DNA of 42,867 bases from Draconibacterium orientale (GCA_022729915.1 DZBP01000008.1:1-42867), one strand, 5' to 3'; shown: positions 34,748 through 42,867, counted from the stretch's first letter. The notes: generated by a model from the sequence alone, not told the origin. A program made the numbers and translations.

Positions 34748-34950
34748 AATTTATTATTTATTTTTTTAGTTTTTTTCAAATTTTATGCATTTAGACGTTT
34801 TTTTGTAAAAAAACGAACTTAAAAAAAAACGCTAATTGCAAATAAATTAGCCAATTAAACTAGCATTATCTAAAATTTCTATAATTCAAAAATAATTAAT
34901 TTTATCTAAAAATTCTTATTTTTTTTTAAAATTAAATTTTTCGGTATTTT

Positions 34951-35520
34951 TTAAATTTCGATGTGAAGCACAAAAAAAGCATATTCTTCATCGTATTTAA
35001 AAAAATTATAATTCAAATCGGCAGAAATTCGGCGTGCTATGTCTATAATTCCTAAACCACCGCCTCCTTTTTCCGAAAATTCTTGATTGTTCAAAATTAA
35101 TTTGTACAACGCTTTTCTTTCCTCAACCGATAAGTAATTGACTTGGTCTATTCTATCTTTTAGAAAGCGCACTTTATCAAATTTAATAAAATTGCCTGTT
35201 ACTATTTTATAAATATCGTCGTACTTACTTATAATAAAAACGATAAACCTATCGCCTAAACTCAATTTTTCTTGAGGAGTGGAATCAATATGATGGTACA
35301 AATTCTGAAGCGCTTCTACTAAAACATTGTAAACTCTTTTCTTCACTTTCATCTTCTCTTGCTTTTTACCAAGCTCATTTTCAATAGTTTCCAATATTTC
35401 AGTAATTAAAGCAGGCGAAATGTTTCCTTTAAAAGCAAACAAAAGCTCTCCACTTTGCTCAGACAAATACCATTTTTCAATATCAAATTCTGCCAATTTA
35501 TTTTTTGCCTTTAGTTCCAC
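34951..35520 (-). CDS. siaB: SiaB-like protein kinase (GHKL fold)
   Basis: A 189-residue protein with a C-terminal GHKL-type ATP-binding fold: VLVEALQNLYHHID (N-box with Glu and Asn) and GGGGLGIIDIARRI (G-box). The N-terminal half is the SiaB-specific region (LLFAFKGNISPALITEIL). SiaB kinases phosphorylate the small partner SiaC, here the next gene downstream. The pair forms a partner-switching module of the anti-sigma-factor kinase kind. Its SiaA phosphatase is not encoded nearby. A -7 element upstream suggests a start separate from mlaD. Confidence 0.82.
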   Translation of the reverse strand: MELKAKNKLAEFDIEKWYLSEQSGELLFAFKGNISPALITEILETIENELGKKQEKMKVKKRVYNVLVEALQNLYHHIDSTPQEKLSLGDRFIVFIISKYDDIYKIVTGNFIKFDKVRFLKDRIDQVNYLSVEERKALYKLILNNQEFSEKGGGGLGIIDIARRISADLNYNFFKYDEEYAFFVLHIEI

Positions 35521-35564
35521 TACTGTTGTTTCCTAAATTCCACAAAGAAGTTTTTTTACTACTA

Positions 35565-35572
35565 CAAATATA
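35565..35572 (-). promoter_or_regulatory. Candidate siaB -7 element
   Basis: Minus-strand TATATTTG, 45 bases upstream of siaB and within the 90-base mlaD-siaB gap; no spaced TTG. It suggests siaB-siaC can be transcribed apart from mlaD. Confidence 0.35.
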
Positions 35573-35610
35573 GTAAATATATTTTATTAAAAAAAAGTTT
35601 CCAAAAAAAA

Positions 35611-36549
35611 TTACTTTTTTTCTTCTTTTTTTTCTTTTCCGCCCATCAACGAAAAATGAACATAACGTTTTGGGTTTTCTTTCATATCTATTAATAAATA
35701 GTTCAAACTTTCAGTCGAATTCTTCAAGTTATGATACAGTGTATCGTTGTGAACCAAAGCTCCTATGCTTCCTTTTCCAGAGTTAATTTTTTTCATAATT
35801 TCGGCTGTTTGTGCCAACGTTTTGTCTGCATTTTCTATAGTACGTTTCAAATTTGATTTGGCAATAGTGTCGCTAATATTTGCAAAATTTTGCATGGCTT
35901 TGCTCAAATTTTTACTGTTTTTTCGTAGCATAGTGGTAAGCGAATCTACATTCGAAAAGATTGAGTGTAAACGATTTCGCTCACTTTGCATAAGCATACT
36001 CATTTGTGCAGAGGTATTGTTTAAATTTGCCAAACTTTGTTTTATATCATTTTGAGCAGCAGAATCGAGCATAGAATTAACTCCATTTACTAATGTATCA
36101 ATAGACAATATTAAATCTGAAATTTGATTTTTTAATGGTAAAAAACTCGAAAGCAAGTCGATTTCTATTCCCGAAGCTATTTGATCGCCATCTTTTAACA
36201 ACTCAGTTGAGCTACCGGTAATAATTTTTATTGCCTTTGTACCCATCACATCTGTGCTGAAAATCAACGCTTTACTGTCTTTTGGTAAGCTATATTTATT
36301 TTGAATAGAAAGTTCTAAAGTTAATTGATTGCCTGCATTTTGCAACAAAGTAATACTTCTCAAATATCCAATTTTAAAGCCATTGAGCATAACTGGATCA
36401 GATGCTTTAATTCCTTGAATATCATCAAATTGAGCATAAAAATAGTCATCGCTCGAAAATAAATTATTTCCTTTCAAATAACTTATTCCCCAAATTAATA
36501 TGCCAATACTAAAAGTTACTACAATTGCTATTTTTACTTCTTGTTTCAT
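35611..36549 (-). CDS. mlaD: MlaD-family MCE protein
   Basis: A 312-residue lipid-transport component. A single N-terminal membrane helix (IAIVVTFSIGILIWGISYL) anchors it to the inner membrane. The MCE domain spans about 38-125: YFYAQFDDIQGIKASDPVMLNG and VMGTKAIKI with IEIDLLSS in the usual positions. A long helical/coiled-coil C-terminus follows (about 140-290), rich in Asn, Ser and Leu. It should form a hexameric ring passing phospholipids across the periplasm. The MlaE permease and MlaF ATPase, often adjacent, are not in the window; they may be encoded elsewhere. siaB starts 90 bases downstream. Confidence 0.88.
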   Translation of the reverse strand: MKQEVKIAIVVTFSIGILIWGISYLKGNNLFSSDDYFYAQFDDIQGIKASDPVMLNGFKIGYLRSITLLQNAGNQLTLELSIQNKYSLPKDSKALIFSTDVMGTKAIKIITGSSTELLKDGDQIASGIEIDLLSSFLPLKNQISDLILSIDTLVNGVNSMLDSAAQNDIKQSLANLNNTSAQMSMLMQSERNRLHSIFSNVDSLTTMLRKNSKNLSKAMQNFANISDTIAKSNLKRTIENADKTLAQTAEIMKKINSGKGSIGALVHNDTLYHNLKNSTESLNYLLIDMKENPKRYVHFSLMGGKEKKEEKK

Positions 36550-36582
36550 TTATTATGGTTTAAAATTTCTGCTTTTTTTATT

Positions 36583-36615
36583 CAAATTTATGAAAAAAAA
36601 TAATTCTTTTAGCAA
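36583..36615 (-). promoter_or_regulatory. Candidate mlaD promoter
   Basis: Minus-strand TAAATTTG (36583-36590), with TTG (36613-36615) 22 bases upstream, a longer spacer than other sites here. The implied leader is about 27 bases. Confidence 0.35.
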
Positions 36616-36859
36616 ATAAATTGTAATATTTAAATTTTCTTGTATAAAAAAACTTTTTAATATATTAAATATCAACAAAATAATAAATATTTTTTTTTGA
36701 TAAAAAAGATTTACTTACATAATTTCGTTGAATTATCATTATTTTATAATTATTCCATTGAAAATTATAAATTGCAAACAATCAATATTTTATATTGGAA
36801 GCAGAATTTTTTTGATTTTTCTATATTCTATTTAGTGCTATTAAAACAAAAAGATGAAA

Positions 36860-36892
36860 AAAAAGCTGACAATTTTTTTTTGTCAGCTTTTT
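36860..36892 (-). terminator. Terminator of the TlpA-like gene
   Basis: Perfect 13-bp stem AAAAAGCTGACAA / TTGTCAGCTTTTT around seven T residues, 18 bases beyond the stop. The rest of the 360-base gap 36550-36909 is A/T-rich and holds only the mlaD promoter candidate. Confidence 0.8.
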
Positions 36893-36909
36893 TATTCTGC
36901 TCCTTGAAA

Positions 36910-38025
36910 CTATTTTGCAGCTACTAATTCAGCTACTTTTGCATCAAGTTCATTTTTATCTAAATTCTTTGCAACTATTTTGCCTTGTTTGTCTATCAAA
37001 ACAGTGTGAGGAATTGACATGATACCATATAATTTTCCGGCAGCATTGCCCCAGCCTTGCAAATCGGAAACATGATTCCAAGTTAGACCGTCTTTTTTTA
37101 CGGCAGCAATCCAATCCGCGCGGCTTTTATCGAAAGAAACTCCCAAAATTTCAAAACCTTTGGAATGGTATTTTTTATAAATTTTCACTACATCGGGGTT
37201 TGCTCTACGACAAGGTCCGCACCATGATGCCCAAAAATCGATTAGAATTACTTTTCCTTTCAATGACGACAACGAAAATGGTTTTCCAAGTGAATCATTC
37301 TGAGTAAAATCGGTAAAATCTTGACCAATTTCTACTTTTTTAAGTATTTCAACACGATCTTTTAGAAAAATGTAATATTCTGATTTATTAATCTCTGCAT
37401 CAAACGAACTTACAATTTCAGAAAGTTGTTCTAAACTCAACGAATAAACCAATTCGCTGCGAACAATGTAAGGGCTTGCAAACGATTTAGAATGCTTTTT
37501 TACGTAATCAATTACAAAAACTGTTTTTTCAGACATAATTGCCTCATAAACAGAATCTAAGCGAGTTATTTCGGCTAATTTTTTCGCTTCTGCAGCTACT
37601 TGATATTGCGCTTCGAGCGAATCCATTCTAACTGTAAACGCTTGAGCCTCTTTTTGGTACGCAACCAATTCATCGTGTGATTTAGAGCCTTTTACTTCTG
37701 CTTTATCCAACTCGCCAAGTTTTGCAGTTACCGTAATTTTTGAGTTTTCCAAAAACAACTCAAAGCGTTCTTCATTTACTTGAATGTAGCGCACTACCGG
37801 AACTTCTACTTCGCCTTTGAATTGAAAATGTGCAACGCTGTCAATTGTAAGAGAATCAACTGTTTGCAATTTTCCATCTTTATACTCTTTAATAAAAACC
37901 AATTGATTTTCAGCACCTGAAATTGTTCCAGATAATTCATAACCCGTTGATTCTTCGCTTGTTTGTGTTTGATTACATGCAAAACCAAGCAAACCAATCA
38001 TTAATACCCAAAAATACCTTTGCAT
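36910..38025 (-). CDS. TlpA/ResA-like thiol-disulfide lipoprotein with DUF4369 N-domain
   Basis: A 371-residue exported redox protein. The lipobox is LGFAC with Cys17, so the mature protein is lipid anchored. Residues about 30-120 resemble DUF4369 (LSGTISGAENQLVFIKEY, VDSLTIDS). A helical linker follows, then a thioredoxin domain (about 240-371) with active site Cys269-Gly-Pro-Cys272 in WASWCGPCR and a cis-Pro segment SIPHTVLID. Members reduce or exchange disulfides in periplasmic proteins such as cytochrome c apoproteins. It is monocistronic, with a strong terminator. Partners are not visible. Confidence 0.92.
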   Translation of the reverse strand: MQRYFWVLMIGLLGFACNQTQTSEESTGYELSGTISGAENQLVFIKEYKDGKLQTVDSLTIDSVAHFQFKGEVEVPVVRYIQVNEERFELFLENSKITVTAKLGELDKAEVKGSKSHDELVAYQKEAQAFTVRMDSLEAQYQVAAEAKKLAEITRLDSVYEAIMSEKTVFVIDYVKKHSKSFASPYIVRSELVYSLSLEQLSEIVSSFDAEINKSEYYIFLKDRVEILKKVEIGQDFTDFTQNDSLGKPFSLSSLKGKVILIDFWASWCGPCRRANPDVVKIYKKYHSKGFEILGVSFDKSRADWIAAVKKDGLTWNHVSDLQGWGNAAGKLYGIMSIPHTVLIDKQGKIVAKNLDKNELDAKVAELVAAK

Positions 38026-38319
38026 AATTTTATTTGTTAATTAAATAATTGAATGTGCAATTTCAACTTTGTTTTTTTTAAATTACATTATTACATCATT
38101 GATTTAATTGAAAATGAAAAACTAGCTTCTAACGCAACTAAATTGTATTCAGTCAATTAAATTAGTTGTTACTTAAAACTCGTTTTAGAAAAAAAAACAC
38201 AATTTATAAAAGCTAAAAGTCAGATTTTCAGTGCAAAATTAACAATAAACTACACATCTCAAAAAATAAATGTGAAAAAAATCACACTTTTAAATTTTTC
38301 AAAAGTTTCCAAATTTTGA

Positions 38320-39102
38320 CTAAGCATACATTCTAATGGCTTGCGAAGGTTCGCTTTCATAAATTTTTGCTCCAAAATCGCTATCAAGCCTTCGCCCTTT
38401 GGGTTCGAGAAGCCAACTTCCGTTCACTTCAGTGCTTTTGTATTGCTCCGTTACTGGATACGCATTCATCATATACGCCGGGTAGGTGCGCAAAAGCCTC
38501 AAAATGTCAGACATATTTTTGCCCGTATCGAGCCAAACTTTCTCTTTACCTCGCGGCAAAATTACGGGCATTCTGTCGTTTGGAATTCGTCTAACTAGCT
38601 CATTTGCAGGCACAGTAACTATCGAAAACGAATTAACTTCTTCGCCAGATTCTTTGTTGAGCCAAGTATCCCAAATTCCGGCAAAGGCAAAGTGGCGTCT
38701 ATTCTCCTTTAAATAAACCACATACGGTTTTTTGAAACCAAACTGCAAACTACTTTCAATATAAGCATCGGCTATTACCAAACACCTTTGCGAGCGTAAT
38801 GGCTTGTTACAGTTTGGGTTACTCATAATTCCTTTTATGCCCATGTAGTCAATTTCATTGCTCGGATTATTTTCGCCTTCCGCTCTCACATTAAAAATAT
38901 AACGAGGTTTTTCGACCCAAGCCGGATTTAATCCAAAACGAAACATCTGAATTTCATATGGATTCAAATTTGTAATAATTGGTGCAAAATCGCCAACCGA
39001 AATATTGTAATTGGCTTTGTATTGAGCATTTTCGGCAAATTTTGCCTCAAAAATTTTCTCTAAATTTTCTTTTTTTTGAACTGAAATATATCTTCCACAC
39101 AT
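38320..39102 (-). CDS. SRAP (HMCES/YedK) family protein with altered active-site residue
   Basis: A 260-residue DNA-repair protein that in characterised members caps abasic sites in single-stranded DNA by a covalent bond from Cys2. Here Cys2 is present right after the start Met (MCGRY). Asn71 (NVRAEG) and Glu116 (ADAYIES) match the other catalytic positions. The His normally in the HxRMP box is replaced by Asn175 (NDRMPVIL). Also RCLV-IADAYIES lacks the usual Trp following the Glu. The gene diverges from an S24-peptidase regulator at 39402, hinting at DNA-damage control. Function as a crosslinker is likely but the His change may alter release of the adduct. Confidence 0.88.
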   Translation of the reverse strand: MCGRYISVQKKENLEKIFEAKFAENAQYKANYNISVGDFAPIITNLNPYEIQMFRFGLNPAWVEKPRYIFNVRAEGENNPSNEIDYMGIKGIMSNPNCNKPLRSQRCLVIADAYIESSLQFGFKKPYVVYLKENRRHFAFAGIWDTWLNKESGEEVNSFSIVTVPANELVRRIPNDRMPVILPRGKEKVWLDTGKNMSDILRLLRTYPAYMMNAYPVTEQYKSTEVNGSWLLEPKGRRLDSDFGAKIYESEPSQAIRMYA

Positions 39103-39237
39103 ATTTTTATATTTTTTATTTAAAAGTAAAAACTAAAACGAACAAAGATTAAAAAGTTGAAATACAAATATTTATTATCCTAAAAAAATGTAAAAAAAAT
39201 TCAGTTTTATTTATTTGAAAAAAAATGCGCATTTTTT

Positions 39238-39268
39238 TTGTTTTATAAAATGAAAATTCTTACTTTTG
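39238..39268 (+). promoter_or_regulatory. Promoter of the S24-type regulator
   Basis: TTG (39238-39240), 20 bases, TACTTTTG (39261-39268). The leader would be about 127 bases. It lies in the 299-base divergent gap shared with the SRAP gene. Confidence 0.5.
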
Positions 39269-39401
39269 ATTAATATTTAATCAAACTTTCGATTACAATA
39301 TAATCATTTTATTTCATTGCACAAATTTTTTTCAAACTATTTTTTTATTTTTTTTTTAGAAAATTGAATCTCAGGGTTAAAAACTTTAAAATTTAACAAT
39401 T

Positions 39402-40199
39402 ATGTTTTTTCATTCCAATATAAAGTTTTTGCGAAAACGAAAAAAACGCACACAAGACGATGTAGCTTTAAAACTCGATATGAAGCGTTCAACCTTAAGT
39501 GGTTACGAAAATGAAATAGCACAACCGAACATTCCGGTTTTGATTGCATTTTCCGATTATTACAAGATTTCGATTGATACGCTTATCAAGATTGACCTCA
39601 GTCAATTATCTGAATTTCAGATGACTGAACTTGAAAATGGCTTCGATGTCTATATAAAAGGAAACAAATTGCGCGTTTTGGCTACAACCGTTGATTCAGA
39701 AAACAACGAAAACATAGAACTTGTCCCAGAAAAAGCCAAAGCCGGCTACATGCGTGGATTTGCCGACCCCGATTTTATAAAAGAATTGCCCAAATTTCAG
39801 ATGCCATTTTTATCTAAAGACAAGAAATACAGGACGTTCCAAATTTCTGGCGATTCCATGCTTCCTATTCCCGACAAATCGTGGGTTACTGCCGAATTTG
39901 TACAAGATTGGGAATTTGTGAAAGACAATGAATCGTACATTATTTTGACACTCGACGATGGAATTGTGTTCAAAGTAGTTGAAAATAAGTTAATTGAAGA
40001 AAAAAAATTGCGTTTGCACTCGCTCAATCCAGACTATAAATCGTACGACTTGCCGGCTAGTGAGATTAAAGAAATTTGGAAATTTACACATTATATAAGT
40101 AGTGAATTGCCAGAACCGGAAATTCCTAAAAATAATATAGTAGAAAAAATTGCTTATTTGCAACGCGAAGTTGAAAAAATGAAACTTTCTGTTTATTAG
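39402..40199 (+). CDS. LexA/CI-like regulator with self-cleaving S24 peptidase domain
   Basis: A 265-residue regulator. The N-terminal helix-turn-helix (residues 5-65, RTQDDVALKLDMKRSTLSGY and YENEIAQP) is of the Cro/CI type. The C-terminal part is a peptidase S24 fold with Ser152 in SGDSMLPI and the Lys general base Lys191 in VFKVV. An Ala114-Gly115 bond (KAGYM) sits before the domain in the place where LexA and CI are cut. The residues fit RecA-induced self-cleavage, which would relieve repression after DNA damage. The C-terminus has an extra charged helix (PKNNIVEKIAYLQREVEKMK). It diverges from the SRAP gene. Regulators of this kind occur widely in Bacteroidota; the target set is not known. 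Confidence 0.85.
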   Translation: MFFHSNIKFLRKRKKRTQDDVALKLDMKRSTLSGYENEIAQPNIPVLIAFSDYYKISIDTLIKIDLSQLSEFQMTELENGFDVYIKGNKLRVLATTVDSENNENIELVPEKAKAGYMRGFADPDFIKELPKFQMPFLSKDKKYRTFQISGDSMLPIPDKSWVTAEFVQDWEFVKDNESYIILTLDDGIVFKVVENKLIEEKKLRLHSLNPDYKSYDLPASEIKEIWKFTHYISSELPEPEIPKNNIVEKIAYLQREVEKMKLSVY

Positions 40200-40245
40200 G
40201 TTTCTAAATAATTCAGCAAAAAAATAGCCTAAAAATCTAATATTA

Positions 40246-40363
40246 AATCAGCAAGTCATCGTATCAATCTATTAATAAACAACTAATTAATGATTTATAG
40301 TTGTATATTTTGCAAACAATTGATACGATAACTCTCCGTTAATTAACAATAGACTTGCCGATT
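40246..40363. repeat. Nested three-tier inverted repeat between convergent genes
   Basis: Outer arms AATCAGCAAGTC (40246-40257) and GACTTGCCGATT (40352-40363) match at 11 of 12. Next, ATCGTATCAAT (40258-40268) and ATTGATACGAT (40319-40329) are a perfect 11-bp pair. Innermost, ACAACTA (40279-40285) pairs with TAGTTGT (40298-40304). A 22-base extra piece on the right contains GTTAATTAAC. It lies between the S24 regulator and mnmE and could be an unusual terminator, a small structured RNA or a mobile remnant. Confidence 0.6.
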
Positions 40364-40441
40364 TTAGCTCTAAATAAAAATTTTATTTGTAGCAAACTCA
40401 TTTCAATTTAGATTTTTAGCTTATAAAATTAAAAAGACAAT

Positions 40442-41818
40442 TTATTTTCCGATACAAAATTTACTAAAAATATTGCCAAGTATCTCATCAGTAGTAATTT
40501 GTCCGGTAATTAGCCCAAAATAATGCAAAGCTTGGCGAATATCTTGCGCTAAAAAATCGCTCGAAATATGCGTTTCTAAGCCTTCGCGTACACGCTCAAT
40601 GGCTTGAAGCGCATTTTGCAGCGCATCAAAATGTCTTAGATTTGAAATTATTATATCTTTGCTGTTCAAATTGTTATAATCGCTAAAATCCAATAAAGCG
40701 TTTTGCAAATCCTCAATATTTTTTCTATTTTTAGCAGAAATATAAACGGTTTTGTAATCATTTTCAAAAACAGTGTCTATCAAATGCGAGGATTGAACAT
40801 CTATTTTGTTGAATGCGACAATTAGTTTTTTATTAAGATTAAGAATATCAGAAATTTGCATCATCAATTCAAATCCGGGCGCGTTAGGTTCACTTACCAA
40901 AATCACAATATCTGCCTTTGCAATGGATTGATGAGTTCGCTCAATTCCCAGATTTTCAATAACATCTGTAGTATGTCGAATGCCCGCAGTATCAATAAAT
41001 CTAAAAGTCAAGCCTTTAATAATCATAGTATCTTCGAGCGTATCGCGCGTGGTTCCAGGAATTTCGGACACAATGGCTCGCTCTTCGTTGAGCAAAGCAT
41101 TCAAAAGTGTTGATTTTCCAACGTTAGGTTTTCCAATAATTGCAACCTGAATACCTTTTTTTATAGCATTGCCTTGTGCAAATGAATCAATTAAAGTTTT
41201 TAGGTATTTTTCAGCGCGTACAATCAAGTCAGAAAGTGCATTTCGGTCGGCAAATTCTACGTCTTCTTCCGAAAAATCGAGCTCAAGTTCAATTAATGAG
41301 ATAAAATTCAAAAGTAAATCTCTAAGTCTCTGAATTTCAGTAGTAATTCCACCTTTCATTTGCTGAATGGCTAAGCTGTGCTCAGCTTGAGTTTGCGATG
41401 CAATCAAATCAGCAACAGCCTCAGCTTGCGACAAATCCATTTTTCCGGCTAAAAAAGCTCGCATGGTAAATTCACCAGCTGTTGCAAGCCTTGCCCCTAG
41501 TTTTACAAGTAATTGCAAAATTTGTTGCTGAATAAAAACCGAACCATGACACGAAATTTCTATCGAATCCTCACTCGTGTAAGAATGTGGTGCACGAAAA
41601 AGGCTAACTAACACTTCGTCAAGAACTTTGCCTTCCGATTTTATTTCTCCAAAATAAATCGTATTGGCTTTAAGTGCGTTCAATTTTTTTCCAGATTTTG
41701 AGAAAAAAATTTTATCAACAATACCATAACTATCGGAACCAGAGATTCTAATCACAGCAATAGCACCATTTCCAGCAGCAGTAGCAATTGCACAAATTGT
41801 ATCTTTATATTGCATCAT
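40442..41818 (-). CDS. mnmE: tRNA modification GTPase MnmE
   Basis: A 458-residue GTPase that, with MnmG, adds carboxymethylaminomethyl groups to U34 of certain tRNAs. The N-terminal tetrahydrofolate-binding domain (TICAIATAAGNGAIAVIRISG in two parts, SYTSEDSIEISCHGS) precedes the helical part and the G domain with GKPNVGKST, DTAGIRHT and NKID. The protein ends in FCIGK, the invariant C-terminal Cys motif needed for modification. It begins with two adjacent ATG codons. It overlaps the end of a small ORF by 14 bases. Confidence 0.96.
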   Translation of the reverse strand: MMQYKDTICAIATAAGNGAIAVIRISGSDSYGIVDKIFFSKSGKKLNALKANTIYFGEIKSEGKVLDEVLVSLFRAPHSYTSEDSIEISCHGSVFIQQQILQLLVKLGARLATAGEFTMRAFLAGKMDLSQAEAVADLIASQTQAEHSLAIQQMKGGITTEIQRLRDLLLNFISLIELELDFSEEDVEFADRNALSDLIVRAEKYLKTLIDSFAQGNAIKKGIQVAIIGKPNVGKSTLLNALLNEERAIVSEIPGTTRDTLEDTMIIKGLTFRFIDTAGIRHTTDVIENLGIERTHQSIAKADIVILVSEPNAPGFELMMQISDILNLNKKLIVAFNKIDVQSSHLIDTVFENDYKTVYISAKNRKNIEDLQNALLDFSDYNNLNSKDIIISNLRHFDALQNALQAIERVREGLETHISSDFLAQDIRQALHYFGLITGQITTDEILGNIFSKFCIGK

Positions 41819-41987
41819 TTTTTACCGTTTTAATTTTTTCGCCTTTGCATAAATATTTTGTTTTTTTTGCTACGCGTCCACGTTTCCAACAAATATATTT
41901 AGGCTTTGAAACTATTTTAAGGTATTCCAAAACCTCCTTTTCAAGAATTTTCTGACTAATTTGTTTGCATAATACCTTAGTTTCCAT
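41805..41987 (-). CDS. Small basic Cys-containing protein, possible
   Basis: A 60-codon frame that ends inside mnmE, overlapping its start by 14 bases, so the two would be translationally coupled. The product has three cysteines (Cys7 and a later pair spaced CWKRGRVAKKTKYLC) and is rich in Lys/Arg, giving the look of a small nucleic-acid-binding or zinc-binding protein. I do not recognise a family. The location immediately upstream of a conserved gene and the non-random composition support it; its short length in A/T-rich DNA argues for caution. Confidence 0.4.
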   Translation of the reverse strand: METKVLCKQISQKILEKEVLEYLKIVSKPKYICWKRGRVAKKTKYLCKGEKIKTVKNDAI

Positions 41988-42413
41988 ATTTTTAAATGAA
42001 TTAAATGATTAATTTTACTTTTCACTTTTTTCGATGAAAAATACGCACAAAATAATATAAAATTTTTCGATTGAACGAATTAAACCAAAATTTAATTTAT
42101 AAAAGACTTTCAAAATACTAAATTATTAAACATAATAATCTTAAAATCATTAAGATAAAAATGCAAAATGAAAACTTTAATAGAGCATTTGTTCAATTGA
42201 AAATTTTTATGGATAATAAAAAAAATAAAAAAAATAAAAAAAAATCAAAAAAAAATATTTTTAATTGAAAAATTTTTATTTAATTTGTGTTTTTATATTG
42301 AAAAGCAAAAAAAATATAAACCTCTGATTTGTTGAATTTTAAACAGAAAATAACAAATCATAAACTTCGCACAATAGAAAATATTTATATTCACAATCTA
42401 TAATACATTATTA
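41988..42413. other. A/T-rich divergent intergenic region
   Basis: The 426-base stretch between the small ORF/mnmE and sucD must hold promoters for both, yet no good TTG-N19-TAnnTTTG match was found. Two similar segments around ATTGAAAATTTTTAT (near 42196) and ATTGAAAAATTTTTAT (near 42265) flank an A-run, a weak direct repeat. I see no gene or RNA. Confidence 0.35.
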
Positions 42414-42867
42414 ATGAGTGTTTTAGTAAATAAAGAATCAAAAGTAATCGTGCAAGGCTTCACCGGAGGTGAAGGAACTTTTCACGCTTCTCAAATGATA
42501 GAGTTTGGAACGAATGTGGTAGGTGGCGTAACTCCCGGGAAAGGTGGACAATTGCACCTTGGCAAACCGGTTTTTGATACCGTAGCCGATGCTGTTAAAG
42601 CAACCCAAGCAGATGTTACTATTATTTTTGTACCGCCAGCATTTGCAGCCGATGCCATTATGGAAGCTGCCGAAGCGGGCATAAAAGTTATTGTAACCAT
42701 CACCGAAGGCATTCCAACCAACGATATGGTAAAGGTAAAAGAATATTTGAAAGACAAAGACTGCCGCATGATTGGTCCAAATTGCCCGGGAATTATTTCA
42801 GCCGGACAAGCAAAAGTGGGAATTATGCCCGGATTTATTTTTAAAGAAGGTTGTGTAGGAATTGTTT
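42414..42867 (+). CDS. sucD: Succinyl-CoA synthetase alpha subunit (partial, 5' part)
   Basis: The gene starts at the ATG at 42414 and is cut by the right edge after 151 codons. The translation starts [20 protein letters not shown] and continues through [27 protein letters not shown] and GPNCPGIIS. This is the CoA-binding Rossmann domain of succinate-CoA ligase alpha subunits. The phosphohistidine loop lies beyond the window. The enzyme makes ATP or GTP from succinyl-CoA in the TCA cycle together with SucC, which is not visible. It is transcribed away from mnmE. Confidence 0.93.
   Translation, partial: MSVLVNKESKVIVQGFTGGEGTFHASQMIEFGTNVVGGVTPGKGGQLHLGKPVFDTVADAVKATQADVTIIFVPPAFAADAIMEAAEAGIKVIVTITEGIPTNDMVKVKEYLKDKDCRMIGPNCPGIISAGQAKVGIMPGFIFKEGCVGIV

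Noticed and set aside
36697-36927. Plus-strand 76-codon frame
   Set aside because: It runs through the terminator at 36860-36892 and into the end of the TlpA-like gene on the other strand; composition is A/T noise.
38130-38170. CAACTAA/TTAGTTG inverted repeat upstream of the TlpA-like gene
   Set aside because: Only seven paired bases with an uneven middle in A/T-rich DNA; similar matches arise often by chance.

Overview
The window is chromosomal DNA from a member of the Bacteroidota. It is strongly AT-rich, with A/T-only tracts between genes. Genes lack clear Shine-Dalgarno sites, and many upstream regions carry the phylum's promoter pattern, TTG about 19-20 bases before TAnnTTTG. The gene content fits: a type IX secretion gene (porV) at the left edge, an hpt-adk-obgE run, a SiaB/SiaC pair, an ECF sigma/anti-sigma operon and an S9B dipeptidyl peptidase. 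The order within the phylum cannot be fixed from this stretch. No rRNA, tRNA, CRISPR array or complete insertion sequence was recognised.

Layout. 1-5.3 kb: porV (cut by the edge), a small membrane protein, a lipid-anchored GH13 amylase, and a moeA-moaA molybdenum-cofactor operon. 5.7-13.8 kb: a large secreted WD40-like/VWA/OmpA protein, a fused 2Fe-2S/molybdopterin hydroxylase that would use the cofactor, a secreted hypothetical and a class A-like serine hydrolase. 14.2-21.3 kb: two paralogous stand-alone helix-turn-helix proteins facing each other across lysA-lysC and an ECF sigma, anti-sigma and DUF4097-like operon. 21.4-27.6 kb: a NarL-type two-component pair, a PAP2/YdjM overlapping pair, and obgE, adk, hpt. 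28.2-36.5 kb: ferritin and DPP4, an ABCG-like transporter with extra domains, and mlaD-siaB-siaC. 36.9-42.9 kb: a TlpA-like thioredoxin lipoprotein, a divergent SRAP/S24-regulator pair, mnmE with a small overlapping ORF, and sucD (cut by the right edge).

The least ordinary signals are non-coding. An interspersed dyad repeat of about 80-135 bp occurs in four near-complete and two partial copies, one inside the sigma-factor operon, where it supplies the stop codon. A 119-bp element with inverted ends looks like a MITE. Related CCAAAG/CTTTGG palindromes lie at two convergent gene junctions. Best of all, the two solo HTH genes share the same promoter geometry and an upstream array of GTAAAATTAC-type sites spaced 21-22 bp, which suggests an autoregulated system derived from an IS630-type transposase DNA-binding domain. 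The SiaB/SiaC module lacks a neighbouring SiaA phosphatase or diguanylate cyclase, so its output is open.
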